Source: Gigantopelta aegis (taxonomy: Eukaryota > Mollusca > Gastropoda > Neomphalida > Peltospiridae). Taken from it: 64,000 nt of DNA. The notes beneath the pieces are model-generated. The model had not been told where the DNA came from. It searched no databases and worked only from the letters and a program-made list of their open reading frames with translations. The stretch is taken from the NCBI RefSeq assembly GCF_016097555.1, contig NC_054706.1, forward strand, positions 54,458,009 through 54,522,008, in the 5' to 3' direction. This document shows, in pieces, positions 44,301 through 53,825 of this stretch. The translations under genes were made by a program, and so were the position numbers. Position 1 is the stretch's first letter. The number at the start of each line of letters is the position of its first letter.

Positions 44301-47300
44301 ATATGTGATTTGCAAAACTGAAATGTTTTACAAGTGATGGTTCTTTCAGAATAAATATTCAAATTTACTTGATATACTGTTGGTCGTAAGTGGCGCATTT
44401 AATTAAATCATGAATAATTGTCGTAACTACAACTATTTAAGCAAATAACTAAAACACCTAATATGCTATAAATACCGCAAATATACAAAGAAATCGTAAA
44501 TATGTTCAGCTTTCATTGTCATTAAAACAAAATCGACATCTTAACTACTGATCAAGAAAAACAGTTTTCCTTCATTATCTCGGCTTTTTAAAAATCAATT
44601 TTGATGCATTTACATCCTCCTGGCTCTCACGCGACAATATGTGTAACTATAATCCAAGTTTCATTGATCTAGAAGTTATAGTTTGTGACAAATTAAGTTA
44701 AACATGAACGCTTAACATTGGAGTTAAACATTTTTAGGAGACATTCAAATTTAATGCTTTTTCCAGGACATTCCAGGCCTGGATTTTAAAATCCCAAAAT
44801 CCAAGGACATTCCAGGATTTCCAGGACGTGTAACAACCCTGATATCTCACCTTAGAGGACACTGATTTATTCATTATTATTATTCTCAGAGTAAACCTGC
44901 TACATTTTTCCATTAGCAGCATGGGATCTTAAATACATGCATGCACTTTCCCACAAACAGGACAGCACATACCACATCTCTTGAAATACCAGATGTGGGG
45001 CACTGGTTGGGATGGGAAAAAACCCCAATCAGAGATCTGGTGCACTGAGATTGTTCGATGCTGCAACCAAAGCACCTCAATCAAATGTTCTACCCAGGTG
45101 GAGGGTGGGATTTAACTCAGTCGGTCGAGTGTTCGCCTGAGGTGCTTGTGTCGCAGGATCGAACCACCTCAGTGGATCCATTCAACTGACTGGGTTCTTT
45201 CTTGTTCCAACCAAAAAAGTTTTGTTTGTTTTGTTTAACGACACCACTAGAGCACATTGATTTATTAATCATCGGCTACTGGATGTCAAACATTTGGTAA
45301 TTTAGACATTTAGTCTTAGAGGAAACCTGCTACATTTTTCCATTGGTAGCAAGGGATCTTTTATATCCCACAGATAGGACAGCACATACCATAGCTTTTG
45401 ATATACATGTACCAGTAGTGGTGCACTGGCTGGAACGAGACATAGATCAATAGGCCCACCGATGGGGATCAATCCCAGACCGACCGCACATCAAGCGAGC
45501 GCTTTATCACTGGGCTATGTCCCGCTTTGTTCCAATCAGAAGGAAGGAAATGTTTTATTTAACAACGCACTCAACACATTTTATTTACGGTTATATGACA
45601 TCGGACATATGGTTAACGACCACACAGATATTGAGAGAAAAAACCTGCTGTCGCCACTTCATGGGCTATTTCTTTTGATTAGCAGTAAGGGATCTTTTAT
45701 ATGCACCAGCCCACAGATAGAATAACACATACTATGGCCTTTGATATACCAGTCGTGGTGCACTGGCTGGAACAAGACATAGCTCAATAGGCCCACTGAC
45801 AGGGATCGATCCCAGACTGACCGCACATCAAGTGAGCACTTTATCACTGGGCTACATCCCACCCTGTTCCAACCAGTGCACCACAACTGGTCAAAGGCTG
45901 CGGTATGTGCTTTCCTGTATGTGAGAAAGTGCATATAAAAAGATCCCTTGCTACTAATGGGAAAATGAAACAGGTTTCCTCTAATGACCACGAGTCATAA
46001 TTACCAAATGTTTGGCATCCAATATGAATAGCTAATGATTAATTAATCAATGTGCTCTATTGGTGTCGTTAAATAAAACAAATTTTTAACTCAACAAGGT
46101 GTGACAAAAACAGCAGTCCTGGATGTCTCCACTAACCTGAACAGCCAAGTCGTAGATCTGTCTTCCTGCCTTAGCATACCAAGATACTTGGATACCAACG
46201 TCTCCACCAGGGAACAGTGCTCTGTAATCAGAACATGATTCCAATGTTACGACAGAAGAAATTGTATACCATCAAGGTATATGAACTTAACTTATTACAT
46301 TTATTTCATTTCAACTTATTTTCGTGCTTATATCCAATTAAGGTTCAAGCACACTGTCCTGGGCACACACCTCAGCTATCTAGGCTGTCTGTCCAGGACA
46401 GTGGGTTAGTTGTTAGTTGGTTAGTGGTTAGTGAGAGAGAACAGTGTGTAGTGGCCGTATACCTACCTATTGACCAGTGTATTAAGCAGTCATCTCCATA
46501 AGTGTACGGAACAGGTTGGGGGTGGGGGTGGGGGGCAAATCCTTAAATTCGGGAAAAAAAGACAGAGAAAAAAAGAAACGAGCCTGCCTGAAAACTTTTC
46601 ACCATGTATTTCCATCATTCTGGCCACAGTTTTAATCCATGTACAAATGCATAGTTTGCAACCCGATGTTGCCTTTTGGCAGTAATGCTAATACGAATAA
46701 ATATTGCTATCCAGATTCGGGTATTTTTGTTTAATTTGGGCAAATATCAACCTGTTCCCCCTACAAAAATATTCACTTTGGTGGCTGTTTGACACTGGTT
46801 TAACTGTATATTAGAACATGTTTCCAGTTGCAAGAGCTTTTCTAACTATTAAAATAACACTTTAATTACAGTATCTTGGTTAGAATATCAGCGTCTGTAT
46901 ATTCATTGTGCGTCTGATCATCCTAATGTTTCTAGTCGGTCAAACTGCATTAAATCGTTTACTCTAATATACAGATAAAACTATGTGAGTGGCTGTTAAG
47001 ATACCATATATCTTCCAATGAGTTCTTTTAAAACATATCAATGAGGGAAAACAAGTTGGATATGTTTTTAAACAACGAGTTGTAAGATAACTGACATCTA
47101 ATGGACCCAAATGTAATATTCTACTTCTTACATAATCTCATAAACCAAGTTTAAAACAAATTTGAATGTTTTTTCTAACTAAAACTTATTTGTGGCACTT
47201 GTGCATACAGTTAACTTACTTATTACACAGCAATTTCAGGTTAACTTGCAGTGGCAGATCTAAGGGGGTGGGGGGGCACCAGGCCCCACTTAAATATTGC

Positions 47301-49221
47301 GACAGTTATATTTTAATTTAATTTTTTTATTTTGTCTGTTGGAGAATCTGAGGAATCCCTTCGGGAATGTTTGTGGCTTTGGCCACATGTCACTGGACCC
47401 CCCAACCCCCAGTATGGTTTTCTGGATCTGTCACTGACTTGTACATCACAAAAAAATTACAAAAAATATTAAAACATTTACCCATTGATATGCGAAAACA
47501 GTTTCTTGTAATACTCATCAGATTCTTTGGTTCTGAAAGGACAGAAAAGAACACACATTAAATTCATATTTTACTGACATTAAATGCATACCGTGTTATT
47601 AATTTCATTTGTGATTTAAAATAGTAATAATATTAAGTTTGGATAAAAAACAAATATAACATTAATTGATATTTGATAACATAGCTAAACAGAACATTTC
47701 GATTTTGGATTCCTTTTTCATACTCGAGTCGAGATAAGAATTTCCAGTATTAAATAATGAACAGAGGGTGAGTACAGGAGATTATTAAATCATTCATCTA
47801 CATACATTCCAATAATTCACGATCACTAATTTATGCAAAAATAAGATTTTTTATCTAATAAAATAAATAAAACAATCAAAACCAAAGCAAAAATATTTAA
47901 ACTACAGTAAATGAAAATTATTTTATAAAACCAAACCACGGGTGTAGGAAGGTGCCAAAAAGTGGGGTCACACACGCATATTATATATATATATAAATAC
48001 ATGTATAAATATATAAAAATCATCGCCGCTTCCAACACCAGAAAACCCAAACAAAAAAGCCTAAAATTTAACAAAACACTAAAATCCAATTTTATAAACA
48101 GGGTTTTGTTACCTGATGGGTACAACCCTTGCCCCAGCCTGTTCCAGGTACTTTACATAAGATGCTGGAATGAAAGTGTCAGCACTTGCATGTTTTGTTG
48201 CTTGGGCCAAAATTCCTGCAAAAATTATATATTAAAAGTTATTACATAAGAATTTTTTTTTTCAACTTGATCAATAAATAAAAATAACAAAAGTAATAAA
48301 ACTGTTATTTCATTTAAATATAAGTACCAGTAACTATTATATGTGCTACTGTGGTTTGGGTGGGGTGTGTGCAGTGGAGGAGAGGGGTTTACTAATGTAT
48401 ATGTTAAATGTTTGGTGTCACTTATAGAAGGCCACAATTATAAGAAACCACTGTACTGAATGTGTCAGCTTCTTTAAATATAAATTATAATTATAATTAT
48501 AATATACTGAAAACCAAATTTGCAACTGATTACACACAACAATGAACATGTATAGAAGAATGTCATTGGAATAACCAAAATTATTTATCCATTTTAAATG
48601 TGCTTCATTTTAACAGAACAGATTTTCATAACAATATCTCTAATTTTTTATTTTTTTTACTAATTTGATTCTTTCTTTTTTTAAAGACATTTTAAAATCT
48701 ACACATACTACTAAAATGATATTTTGTCTTTGAGCAAAACAAAGATTCCTGGGAGGTATATAACCTAATGTATGTGAAGTTACCCAAAATAAATATGTAT
48801 TCTGTTATACAATACAGATACAGTAATAGGATACTTAGGCCTGTAACTTTGATCAAGCTTCAGGTGATATTTTAAAACAAGAAGAAAAAAACAACAACTA
48901 TTAAATTAGATTTAGATGTATTACATAATAGACATTCACTGTGAACAAATAATGTAAATACCAGTAAACCAAAAAACCAAAATACTACTTTTGTAGATTT
49001 AAAAAAAAAGAAAAAAAAAGAAGAAAATAAGAAAGAGAAAAACTTCCTGGTCAAATATTAAAGTTAACTTTAATTGTTATGTTAAATATTATCTGAAATT
49101 ATATAATCAAACACAAATACTTACCAATAATAGGTCTGTTATTTATCTTGACTGATGCACCAACTACTAAACCAAATAAAATAAATACTGTCAAAGAGAA
49201 AACAACTAAAATGCTATTCAT
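35205..49221 (-). CDS. GGH: Gamma-glutamyl hydrolase (gene span, 9 coding exons)
   Basis: GGH is a lysosomal or secreted cysteine peptidase (class I glutamine amidotransferase-like fold) that trims polyglutamate chains from folates. Exons on the minus strand are 49221-49125, 48215-48113, 47532-47482, 46221-46137, 40570-40432, 39486-39380, 38437-38344, 37006-36869 and 35338-35205. All are GT-AG with consistent phases, summing to 948 nt or 315 residues (human 318). Exon 1 gives a signal peptide (MNSILVVFSLTVFILFGLVV). The nucleophile is C126 in [10 protein letters not shown]; the catalytic His is H237 in SQWHPE. Other family blocks are ASYVKYLEQAGARVVPIR, INGALFPGG and FISTME. Intron 4 is 5.6 kb and repeat-filled. 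A partial tandem copy lies directly upstream at 53.6-60.9 kb. Confidence 0.96.
35513..36052. mobile_element. Mariner-like element, left copy only
   Basis: The ends TACTCTTCAAAAAAGGTAGG and CCTACTTTTTTTGAAGAGTA are inverted repeats at a TA target. The paralogous site (about 53975-53985, TACTATATACAAG) is empty, so insertion followed the duplication. Confidence 0.8.
36191..36599. mobile_element. MITE with CAGGCCTCTGA ends and 5-bp TSD
   Basis: The ends CAGGCCTCTGA / TCAGAGGCCTG are flanked by CAATA on both sides (36186-36190, 36600-36604). The right-copy counterpart begins at 54236 but lost its right half in the deletion that removed GGH exon 8. Confidence 0.82.
36869..37006 (-). CDS. GGH: GGH exon 8 (catalytic His)
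   Basis: 138 nt. The acceptor is TTTTCAG|CA and the donor GAAG|GTAAGT. It encodes YKYPFYGSQWHPEANIFLWN and ends QYFADFFVNE; the WHPE motif carries the catalytic His. It enters and leaves in phase 1, so skipping it keeps the frame. Confidence 0.96.
37097..38190 (+). mobile_element. SINE-3 split by later insertions
   Basis: SINE-3 head 37097-37186, a full SINE-1 at 37187-37512 (flanked by TCCATC(C/T)AGA), then SINE-3 body to about 37600. About 450 bp of inserted sequence with an ACAACTA flank follows, then SINE-3 again at 38060-38125. The insert also holds a 5'-truncated SINE-2 (37832-38055, TSD ACAACTA). The right copy (54540-55070) lacks the SINE-1 and SINE-2. Confidence 0.75.
38344..38437 (-). 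CDS. GGH: GGH exon 7
   Basis: 94 nt. The acceptor is TTTCAG|ACA and the donor GAAG|GTAACA. It encodes TFEKTSSLNSFYRVLSTNKG and RKQISFISTME, matching the FISTMEG block. Confidence 0.94.
38671..38809 (-). mobile_element. Truncated retroposon, left copy only
   Basis: About 140 bp with a (CTT)n end, flanked by an 11-bp duplication TGGTTATAAGT. The right copy has the empty site near 55790. Confidence 0.7.
38995..39301 (+). mobile_element. SINE-1 (shared by both duplicates)
   Basis: Flanked by TATAGAGATTG on both sides. The counterpart with the same flank is at 55987-56295. Confidence 0.85.
39380..39486 (-). CDS. GGH: GGH exon 6
   Basis: 107 nt. The acceptor is ATTTCAG|AT and the donor CAAGAG|GTGAAG. 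It encodes YKSSRLMGNLPADVHHSLTT then LPVTYNAHHWGIWQE. Confidence 0.93.
39787..40040 (-). mobile_element. SINE-2b (shared by both duplicates)
   Basis: Minus-strand copy from GTTTTGCTTAATGACACCAC to the head CGATCCTACGC. The counterpart is at 56785-57040. Confidence 0.8.
40082..40412 (-). mobile_element. SINE-1 beside the GGH exon 5 donor
   Basis: Full-length minus-strand copy flanked by AAAAGATAATTA. Its head begins 19 bp downstream of the exon 5 splice donor, in sense with GGH. The counterpart is at 60432-60765. Confidence 0.9.
40432..40570 (-). CDS. GGH: GGH exon 5 (catalytic Cys)
   Basis: 139 nt. The acceptor is TTGCAG|GCA and the donor AATG|GTATGC. It encodes [20 protein letters not shown] through AVPLNLSN; C126 of WGTCQGF is the nucleophile. 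Confidence 0.96.
41850..42180. repeat. 30-bp minisatellite, variant 1
   Basis: About ten units resembling CCTGAACATGACATAGCTCA plus CACAACAGGA. A few more units lie at 42420-42620, beyond a SINE-2 fragment. Confidence 0.88.
42226..42410 (-). mobile_element. SINE-2 fragment inside the minisatellite
   Basis: Minus-strand 3' and central part (GTTTAACGACACCACTAGAG to CACATACCACGGC) interrupting the 30-bp array. Confidence 0.8.
42640..43500. repeat. 30-bp minisatellite, variant 2
   Basis: About 28 units like AACCTGGAGAGATCACTGAA plus CACACAATAG. The period is a multiple of three, so two long minus-strand frames are open across it; see rejected items. Confidence 0.92.
43913..44155. mobile_element. 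MITE with CAGTGTTTCTGCCAGA ends and 5-bp TSD
   Basis: The ends CAGTGTTTCTGCCAGA / TCTGGCAGAAACCCTG are flanked by CACCA on both sides (43908-43912, 44156-44160). Confidence 0.8.
44880..45100 (-). mobile_element. SINE-2b, head-to-head with the next
   Basis: Minus-strand copy whose head (GAGGTGCTTTGGTTGCAGCA on its own strand) faces the plus-strand SINE-2b starting at about 45106. The right-copy counterpart is at 62430-62650. Confidence 0.75.
45106..46088 (+). mobile_element. SINE-2b hosting two nested SINEs
   Basis: Host head 45106-45210 and body/tail 45868-46088. Inside are a minus-strand SINE-2 (about 45215-45527) and a minus-strand SINE-1 (about 45538-45866). GTTCCAA(C/T)CA is repeated at each junction as target duplication. 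Confidence 0.82.
46137..46221 (-). CDS. GGH: GGH exon 4
   Basis: 85 nt. The acceptor is ATTACAG|A and the donor TTCAG|GTTAGT. It encodes ALFPGGDVGIQVSWYAKAGR then QIYDLAVQ, the LFPGG block. Confidence 0.94.
46292..46495 (-). mobile_element. SINE-3
   Basis: Minus-strand copy from the tail (TTATATCCAATTAAGGTTCA) to the body; its head is missing. Confidence 0.75.
47249..47436. mobile_element. MITE with CAGTGGCAGATC ends
   Basis: The ends CAGTGGCAGATC / GATCTGTCACTG are near-inverted repeats, flanked by ACTTG on both sides. This is a third element with a 5-bp duplication. Confidence 0.7.
47482..47532 (-). CDS. GGH: GGH exon 3
   Basis: 51 nt. The acceptor is TTTCAG|A and the donor ATGG|GTAAAT. 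It encodes TKESDEYYKKLFSHIN before the split Gly; too short for simple ORF detection. Confidence 0.93.
48113..48215 (-). CDS. GGH: GGH exon 2
   Basis: 103 nt. The acceptor is TTTTGCAG|GA and the donor ATCAG|GTAACA. It encodes ILAQATKHASADTFIPASYV then KYLEQAGARVVPI. Confidence 0.95.
49125..49221 (-). CDS. GGH: GGH exon 1 (signal peptide)
   Basis: 97 nt starting ATG 49221-49219. A hydrophobic stretch of about 20 residues is followed by KINNRPIIG, matching the mature N-terminus (xxPIIGIL). The donor is ATTG|GTAAGT. Confidence 0.93.
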
Positions 49222-49384
49222 GTTTTTCCTGTACTGTGGTCTATCTACATGCACCAACACTAAATCTAATGCCTTTGTGAGTTACTGGGTCATGGATGAG
49301 GAAAAAGGGAAATCCCATTTGTTCAACAACACATACCGTATTTGATCTAATAATAGCAGTGTTTAGTGATCAAAACCATTAGTG

Positions 49385-49600
49385 ACACTTTAGTGGCAGG
49401 GTGCTTAAGCCATCAGCTTTAAGTCTGGTAGGTTCTGGGTTTGAATCCCAGTAGAGGATCCAACCCAGTGTCAGTTTAAATGATTCATTGAGGAGATGTA
49501 ATGCCACAACACTAATTTCATTCTTCAGGAGTCATTTAACCATGTCCTGGACAGACAGCCAAGATATTTGAGGCGTGTGCTTGAACCCTAAGGGATGTAA
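49385..49600 (+). mobile_element. SINE-3
   Basis: Plus-strand copy with head (GGTAGGTTCTGGGTTTGAAT) and CCTGGACAGACAGCC body, just upstream of GGH. Confidence 0.75.
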
Positions 49601-49689
49601 CCCCCCACCCCCACCCCACACACACAAAAGAAGATAAAATTAAATAAATACATCCAGTCACTAGTCTGTTTCTGGGGCTACAAGACACT

Positions 49690-49963
49690 TTTTACATTTC
49701 AATTTATTTTAGTGCTTTTATCAATTTAGGATTCAAGCACACCGTCCTGGGCACATACCTCAGTAATCTGGGCTATCTGTCCAGAACAGGAGTTAGTAGT
49801 AGTTGCTAGTAGTTAGTGAGAAAGAAGTAGCTGTTTTAGTGGTTCTACACCTCCCCATGCAGCTGTTAAAATTCACTCTGTGCAAGAGACGGTACCAGGA
49901 TCCGAACTCGGTACCTACCGACCTAAAAGCTGATGGCTTAGCCACTACACCACTGAGGTCAGT
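49690..49963 (-). mobile_element. SINE-3
   Basis: Minus-strand copy with tail at left and head (GCTTAGCCACTACACCACTG) at right. Confidence 0.8.
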
Positions 49964-50870
49964 TTATTTTTTATCAGAGATGTTATTAAATAGGTTTGAT
50001 CATGTTTAATTGTAATTTCACACAGGTACACAGGGTTGAAAAAATGTACACTGTAATCATAAAGTGGAATTTTTTGTTTATGAATGCTTACAAAATTGTG
50101 ATTTAAAAAGAAAAGGGTTCTCCTGGGCAGGTGACAAGGAGACGTAGTCAAATAACAGGAAACTCCTGTGAAAAAACAGGAGGGTTGACAGGTCTGGTCA
50201 ACCATTTATCTGGGGGGGGGGGGGGGAAATCCTGGGCTTGTAATAAAGTATTTACGGTTAGGGAATTCCCCCACATTTGTGCAAGTCATGTTACACAAAG
50301 GCAACTTCTTGTCATGTCAGAGTCTGCCTGAGATTCTAGATATACTGAACAATTGCATGGTTACCAGTTTAAATGCAAGAGACCATTGTGTTTTGTTTGT
50401 CTGGTAAGTTATTCCTCTCCAAATCCTGGAATAAATGGCATTTTTATTGCTGTATGTAATAATTTTACAATATGAATGTTATATAGGAGGACATTTTAAT
50501 TTGTTTAAATTTTGTGGTAATGTTAGTTTGTATACAGTGTTAAATACACTTATTTTTAATGACCCCTCAGCACATAAACTAAAGCATTTTGGTGTGAAAC
50601 AAAAACATTATTGTGACTTTGGTTCAGTTAATAGAAAAATTAATACTGGTACATGTTTAATGAGACCTCAGCACATTTTAAACTGCAACTATTCTGGGTC
50701 TAACCTATGAATATTATGATTATTTCAACATTTGGCGAATAGAAAGAGGAAACCTGCTGCCACCACATAGGCTACTCCTTGGGATAAAGCATTAAATGAT
50801 CTGTTATATGGAAGGAAATGAAGGAAATGTTTTATTTAATGACACACTCAACACATTTTATTTACGGTTA
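49964..50870. other. Spacer between GGH and the duplicate
   Basis: Contains a G run (about 50212-50224), a SINE fragment (about 50735-50800) and a reversed SINE-1 tail (50811-50870). No gene is supported. Confidence 0.5.
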
Positions 50871-53436
50871 ATAATAATAATAATAAAACAATAAAAAAAT
50901 CTAGTGGTGTCACTAAACAAAGTAAACTTTAATTTGGTATTTTGTATTGATGTTTTAATTGATACAGTTGTAAAGTGTATTCCGTTCCAAATTGAAACAA
51001 ATTTTAAGTAGCAAAAATTCCAAATGGGGATGTATATATTTTTTTTCAATGATTTTCAGTAAGGATGGATTGGGGAAAGCATATACTTCAATTGCAAACA
51101 CCACTGTAGTTTAAATATATTTTACATTCCATATAATAAATTGTAATACATCGGTTTTATTTCATGTGCTAGACTAAAAAACAAAACAAAAATGGCAACA
51201 ATAGAAAGTTTGACCACGATTTGTATATTCTGTCTTTAAAAAGAATTTACATAAAAGAACAACTGCTGCTAGTAATAATAACCTTGATTTGAAATAAAAT
51301 CTTATTAAAATATTAATCATGTTTTGTACTCATAAAAATAAATGTATGTTTTTGTATATAAATATATATTTTTTATTGGATATGAGGTATTAATAACATA
51401 TAAACATGTAGGGCCTACACTAACATGTAAACAAGATCAAACTGGTACAGTACAATATACAAAAAAGCGCAGAACTCGAGAGAATAACAAAACATAATGA
51501 TACAAAACATACAAAAAATAAAGGATACTAAACATAACCAAAAGCACTATGAAAATATATTTAATATTTAAATTATACCTCGAGTATTTGTTCATTAAGG
51601 TCACTGGTACATGTATATTGATATACATCCGATTAAAACAAAAGGCTTCTTTACGTCATCTTAGATGCATATAAGGAAATATGAATATAATCAGGCCTGT
51701 AGGAACTACATTTGAAATGTGTGTGTGGAGAACACGGGTTCTGTGTCTCCCACCCCCTCCATCTGGTTCGTACAGGCCTGATGATTAGTAGTATAATGTA
51801 GATACTGTCATCACAAAGTGGTATGTTAAAAGAGTTGTTCAGGAAAAAGACAATTTCAAATTAAATTTTTGCACTTGACATTTGCTGTAATAAATCCATT
51901 TTTGAACATTATGTACACTTTTCAAACAAGTATTATAAGTATTAAAAGATCTGTTTTTAAAAACTACATTTGTAAATAAAGAATGGTACAAGCAACAATT
52001 AAAAAAAAAAACAAGTACTCATCTTAAAGTCTTCAATATGGCCTAGCAGAAATCTGAGTAGTAATTTAAAAGTTCACAATAAATGTTCAAGCATTTCTGG
52101 TTATTTATTACAAAATGTACATAAAATAAGTTTTTGTAATTTCAATAAACAAAAGCATGAAATGTTTTATGTAATTAAGAGATAACCATATTATGGAGTT
52201 TTCAGATTTGTGGGAGTTATTGTCTATTTGATGCCCGCAAAATGTTTCATTTTTCACCTAGGGCTAATGCCTTTGGTAAAAAATGACATTTGCAGGATCA
52301 AATAGACAATAACACCTGCAAATCTAAAAGCTCAATATGGTTATATCCATTGTAAATTGAATCGGTTTTCTACAGAGTTAACTGTACAATGTAACTGTAG
52401 ACCCTTGAATCATCAACTTCATCTGTTCAAATTGCTAATGACGTCACTTTCTAATGACGTCATTAGCGGGTGCTATTTTCATTTGATCCCAGAAAAATAA
52501 TGTAATTAACCAATCACAATACAGAACACACTCGCCATCAGTTTACAATGATGCACTCAACACATTTTAATTATGGTTATATGGCGTCAGACATATAGCG
52601 AAGGACCAAATGAGGAGAGAAGAAACCCACTGCCACCACACCATTGGCTATTCTTTTTGATGAACAGCAAGGCATCTTTTATATGCTCCATCCCACAGAC
52701 AGGATAGTACATACCACAGCTTTTGTTACAACACTTGTGGAACAATGGCTGGAATGAGAAATAGCCCAATTGGCAACCTACAAAAATGTATGACAAAGAA
52801 CTTAGATTACATATTGCTAACTAAAATCACTATAAATATGACAAAATTTAAATGGAGAGCCAAATTTAAAAACTAAGCACTTAAATAAAATAGTTATCAG
52901 GACATATAAAATAATACCAGATACAAAACTCTGATGATTCCATTATAGATTAGCAGGGCTGTACCTAGTGGAGGGGGCAAGTGAAAATTTGAAATCAAGT
53001 TTAATTTTTTTTTTAACGACACATCCAGAGCACATTGATTTTCTAATCATCGGATATTGGATGTCAAACATTTGGTCATTCTGACATATAGTCTTAAAGA
53101 GGAAAACCACTACATTTTCCCTTTAGTAACAAGGGAGCTTCTATATGCACCATCCCAGAAAGGATAGCACATACCACGGCCATTGATATACCAGTCATGG
53201 TGCACCGGCTGGAACGAGAAAAAGCCCAATGGGCCTACAGACTGGGATCGATCCCAGACTTTACCAATGGACTACATCCCGCTCAAATTTGAAAAAGTGC
53301 CTTTTGTATCTATGTGTATAAGTTTCTATGTTACCCCACACTGATTATTTGTACCTGCCCACCTTTCCACCCATTACTTTTAAGCTAGATATGACCCTGG
53401 TGAGAAAATGGAATTCTTACAACAAACATTGTTAAC

Positions 53437-53537
53437 ATCAAGGTAAACAAGACCTTGCAAGTATACTACATATATGTTGTTTTTTACTTGTGCAACTGAT
53501 GAGCTGTAACAGCTCAAAGTTAAATAAAGAATTGAAC
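53437..53537 (+). mobile_element. Short retroposon end, right copy only
   Basis: About 95 bp ending GTTAAATAAAGAATTG, inserted about 50 bp downstream of the copy's stop codon. The left copy has the empty site (35145-35160). Confidence 0.55.
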
Positions 53538-53587
53538 ATGTTGATCTGTTGGGGTAATTTCACATTACAGTTAACTCCAGCTTGTCA

Positions 53588-53721
53588 TCAAAATATGTTT
53601 GTGTAGTTAAACACATAATCTAATTTAAACGATCCATCATTTTCATACACGCGTTTAAAGTTTTCAATCATGTGACTTGACTCCATGGTGATGCTAGGAA
53701 AGGTATGACTGCTTTTTCTGG
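53588..53721 (-). CDS. GGH-like copy, terminal exon
   Basis: 134 nt, ends TGA 53590-53588. It differs from GGH at the tail: YENDGSFKLDYVFNYTNIF against YSNDGSFELLYMFNYTNTF, five or six replacements in the last 20 residues. Confidence 0.85.
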
Positions 53722-53757
53722 CTGAAAAACAAAATAGAGAAGAAAAATAAAATAATA

Positions 53758-53825
<68 letters not shown>

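Larger units (their letters stand above)
40790..44630. other. 3.8-kb block absent from the right duplicate
   Basis: Lies within GGH intron 4. It holds a recurrent GGTCGTATGTGGCAGATA-type motif at both edges, two related 30-bp minisatellites, a SINE fragment and a MITE. The right copy joins the flanks directly near 62198. Whether this is an insertion on the left or a deletion on the right is undecided. Confidence 0.7.
32430..45140. repeat. Segmental duplication, left copy
   Basis: Collinear with 50875-62690 and very similar by eye outside indels. It contains GGH exons 5 to 9. Segments present only here include most of the 77-bp array (33324-33940), a mariner MITE (35513-36050), two SINEs (37187-37512, 37832-38055), a retroposon (about 38671-38809) and the block 40790-44630. 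Confidence 0.9.
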
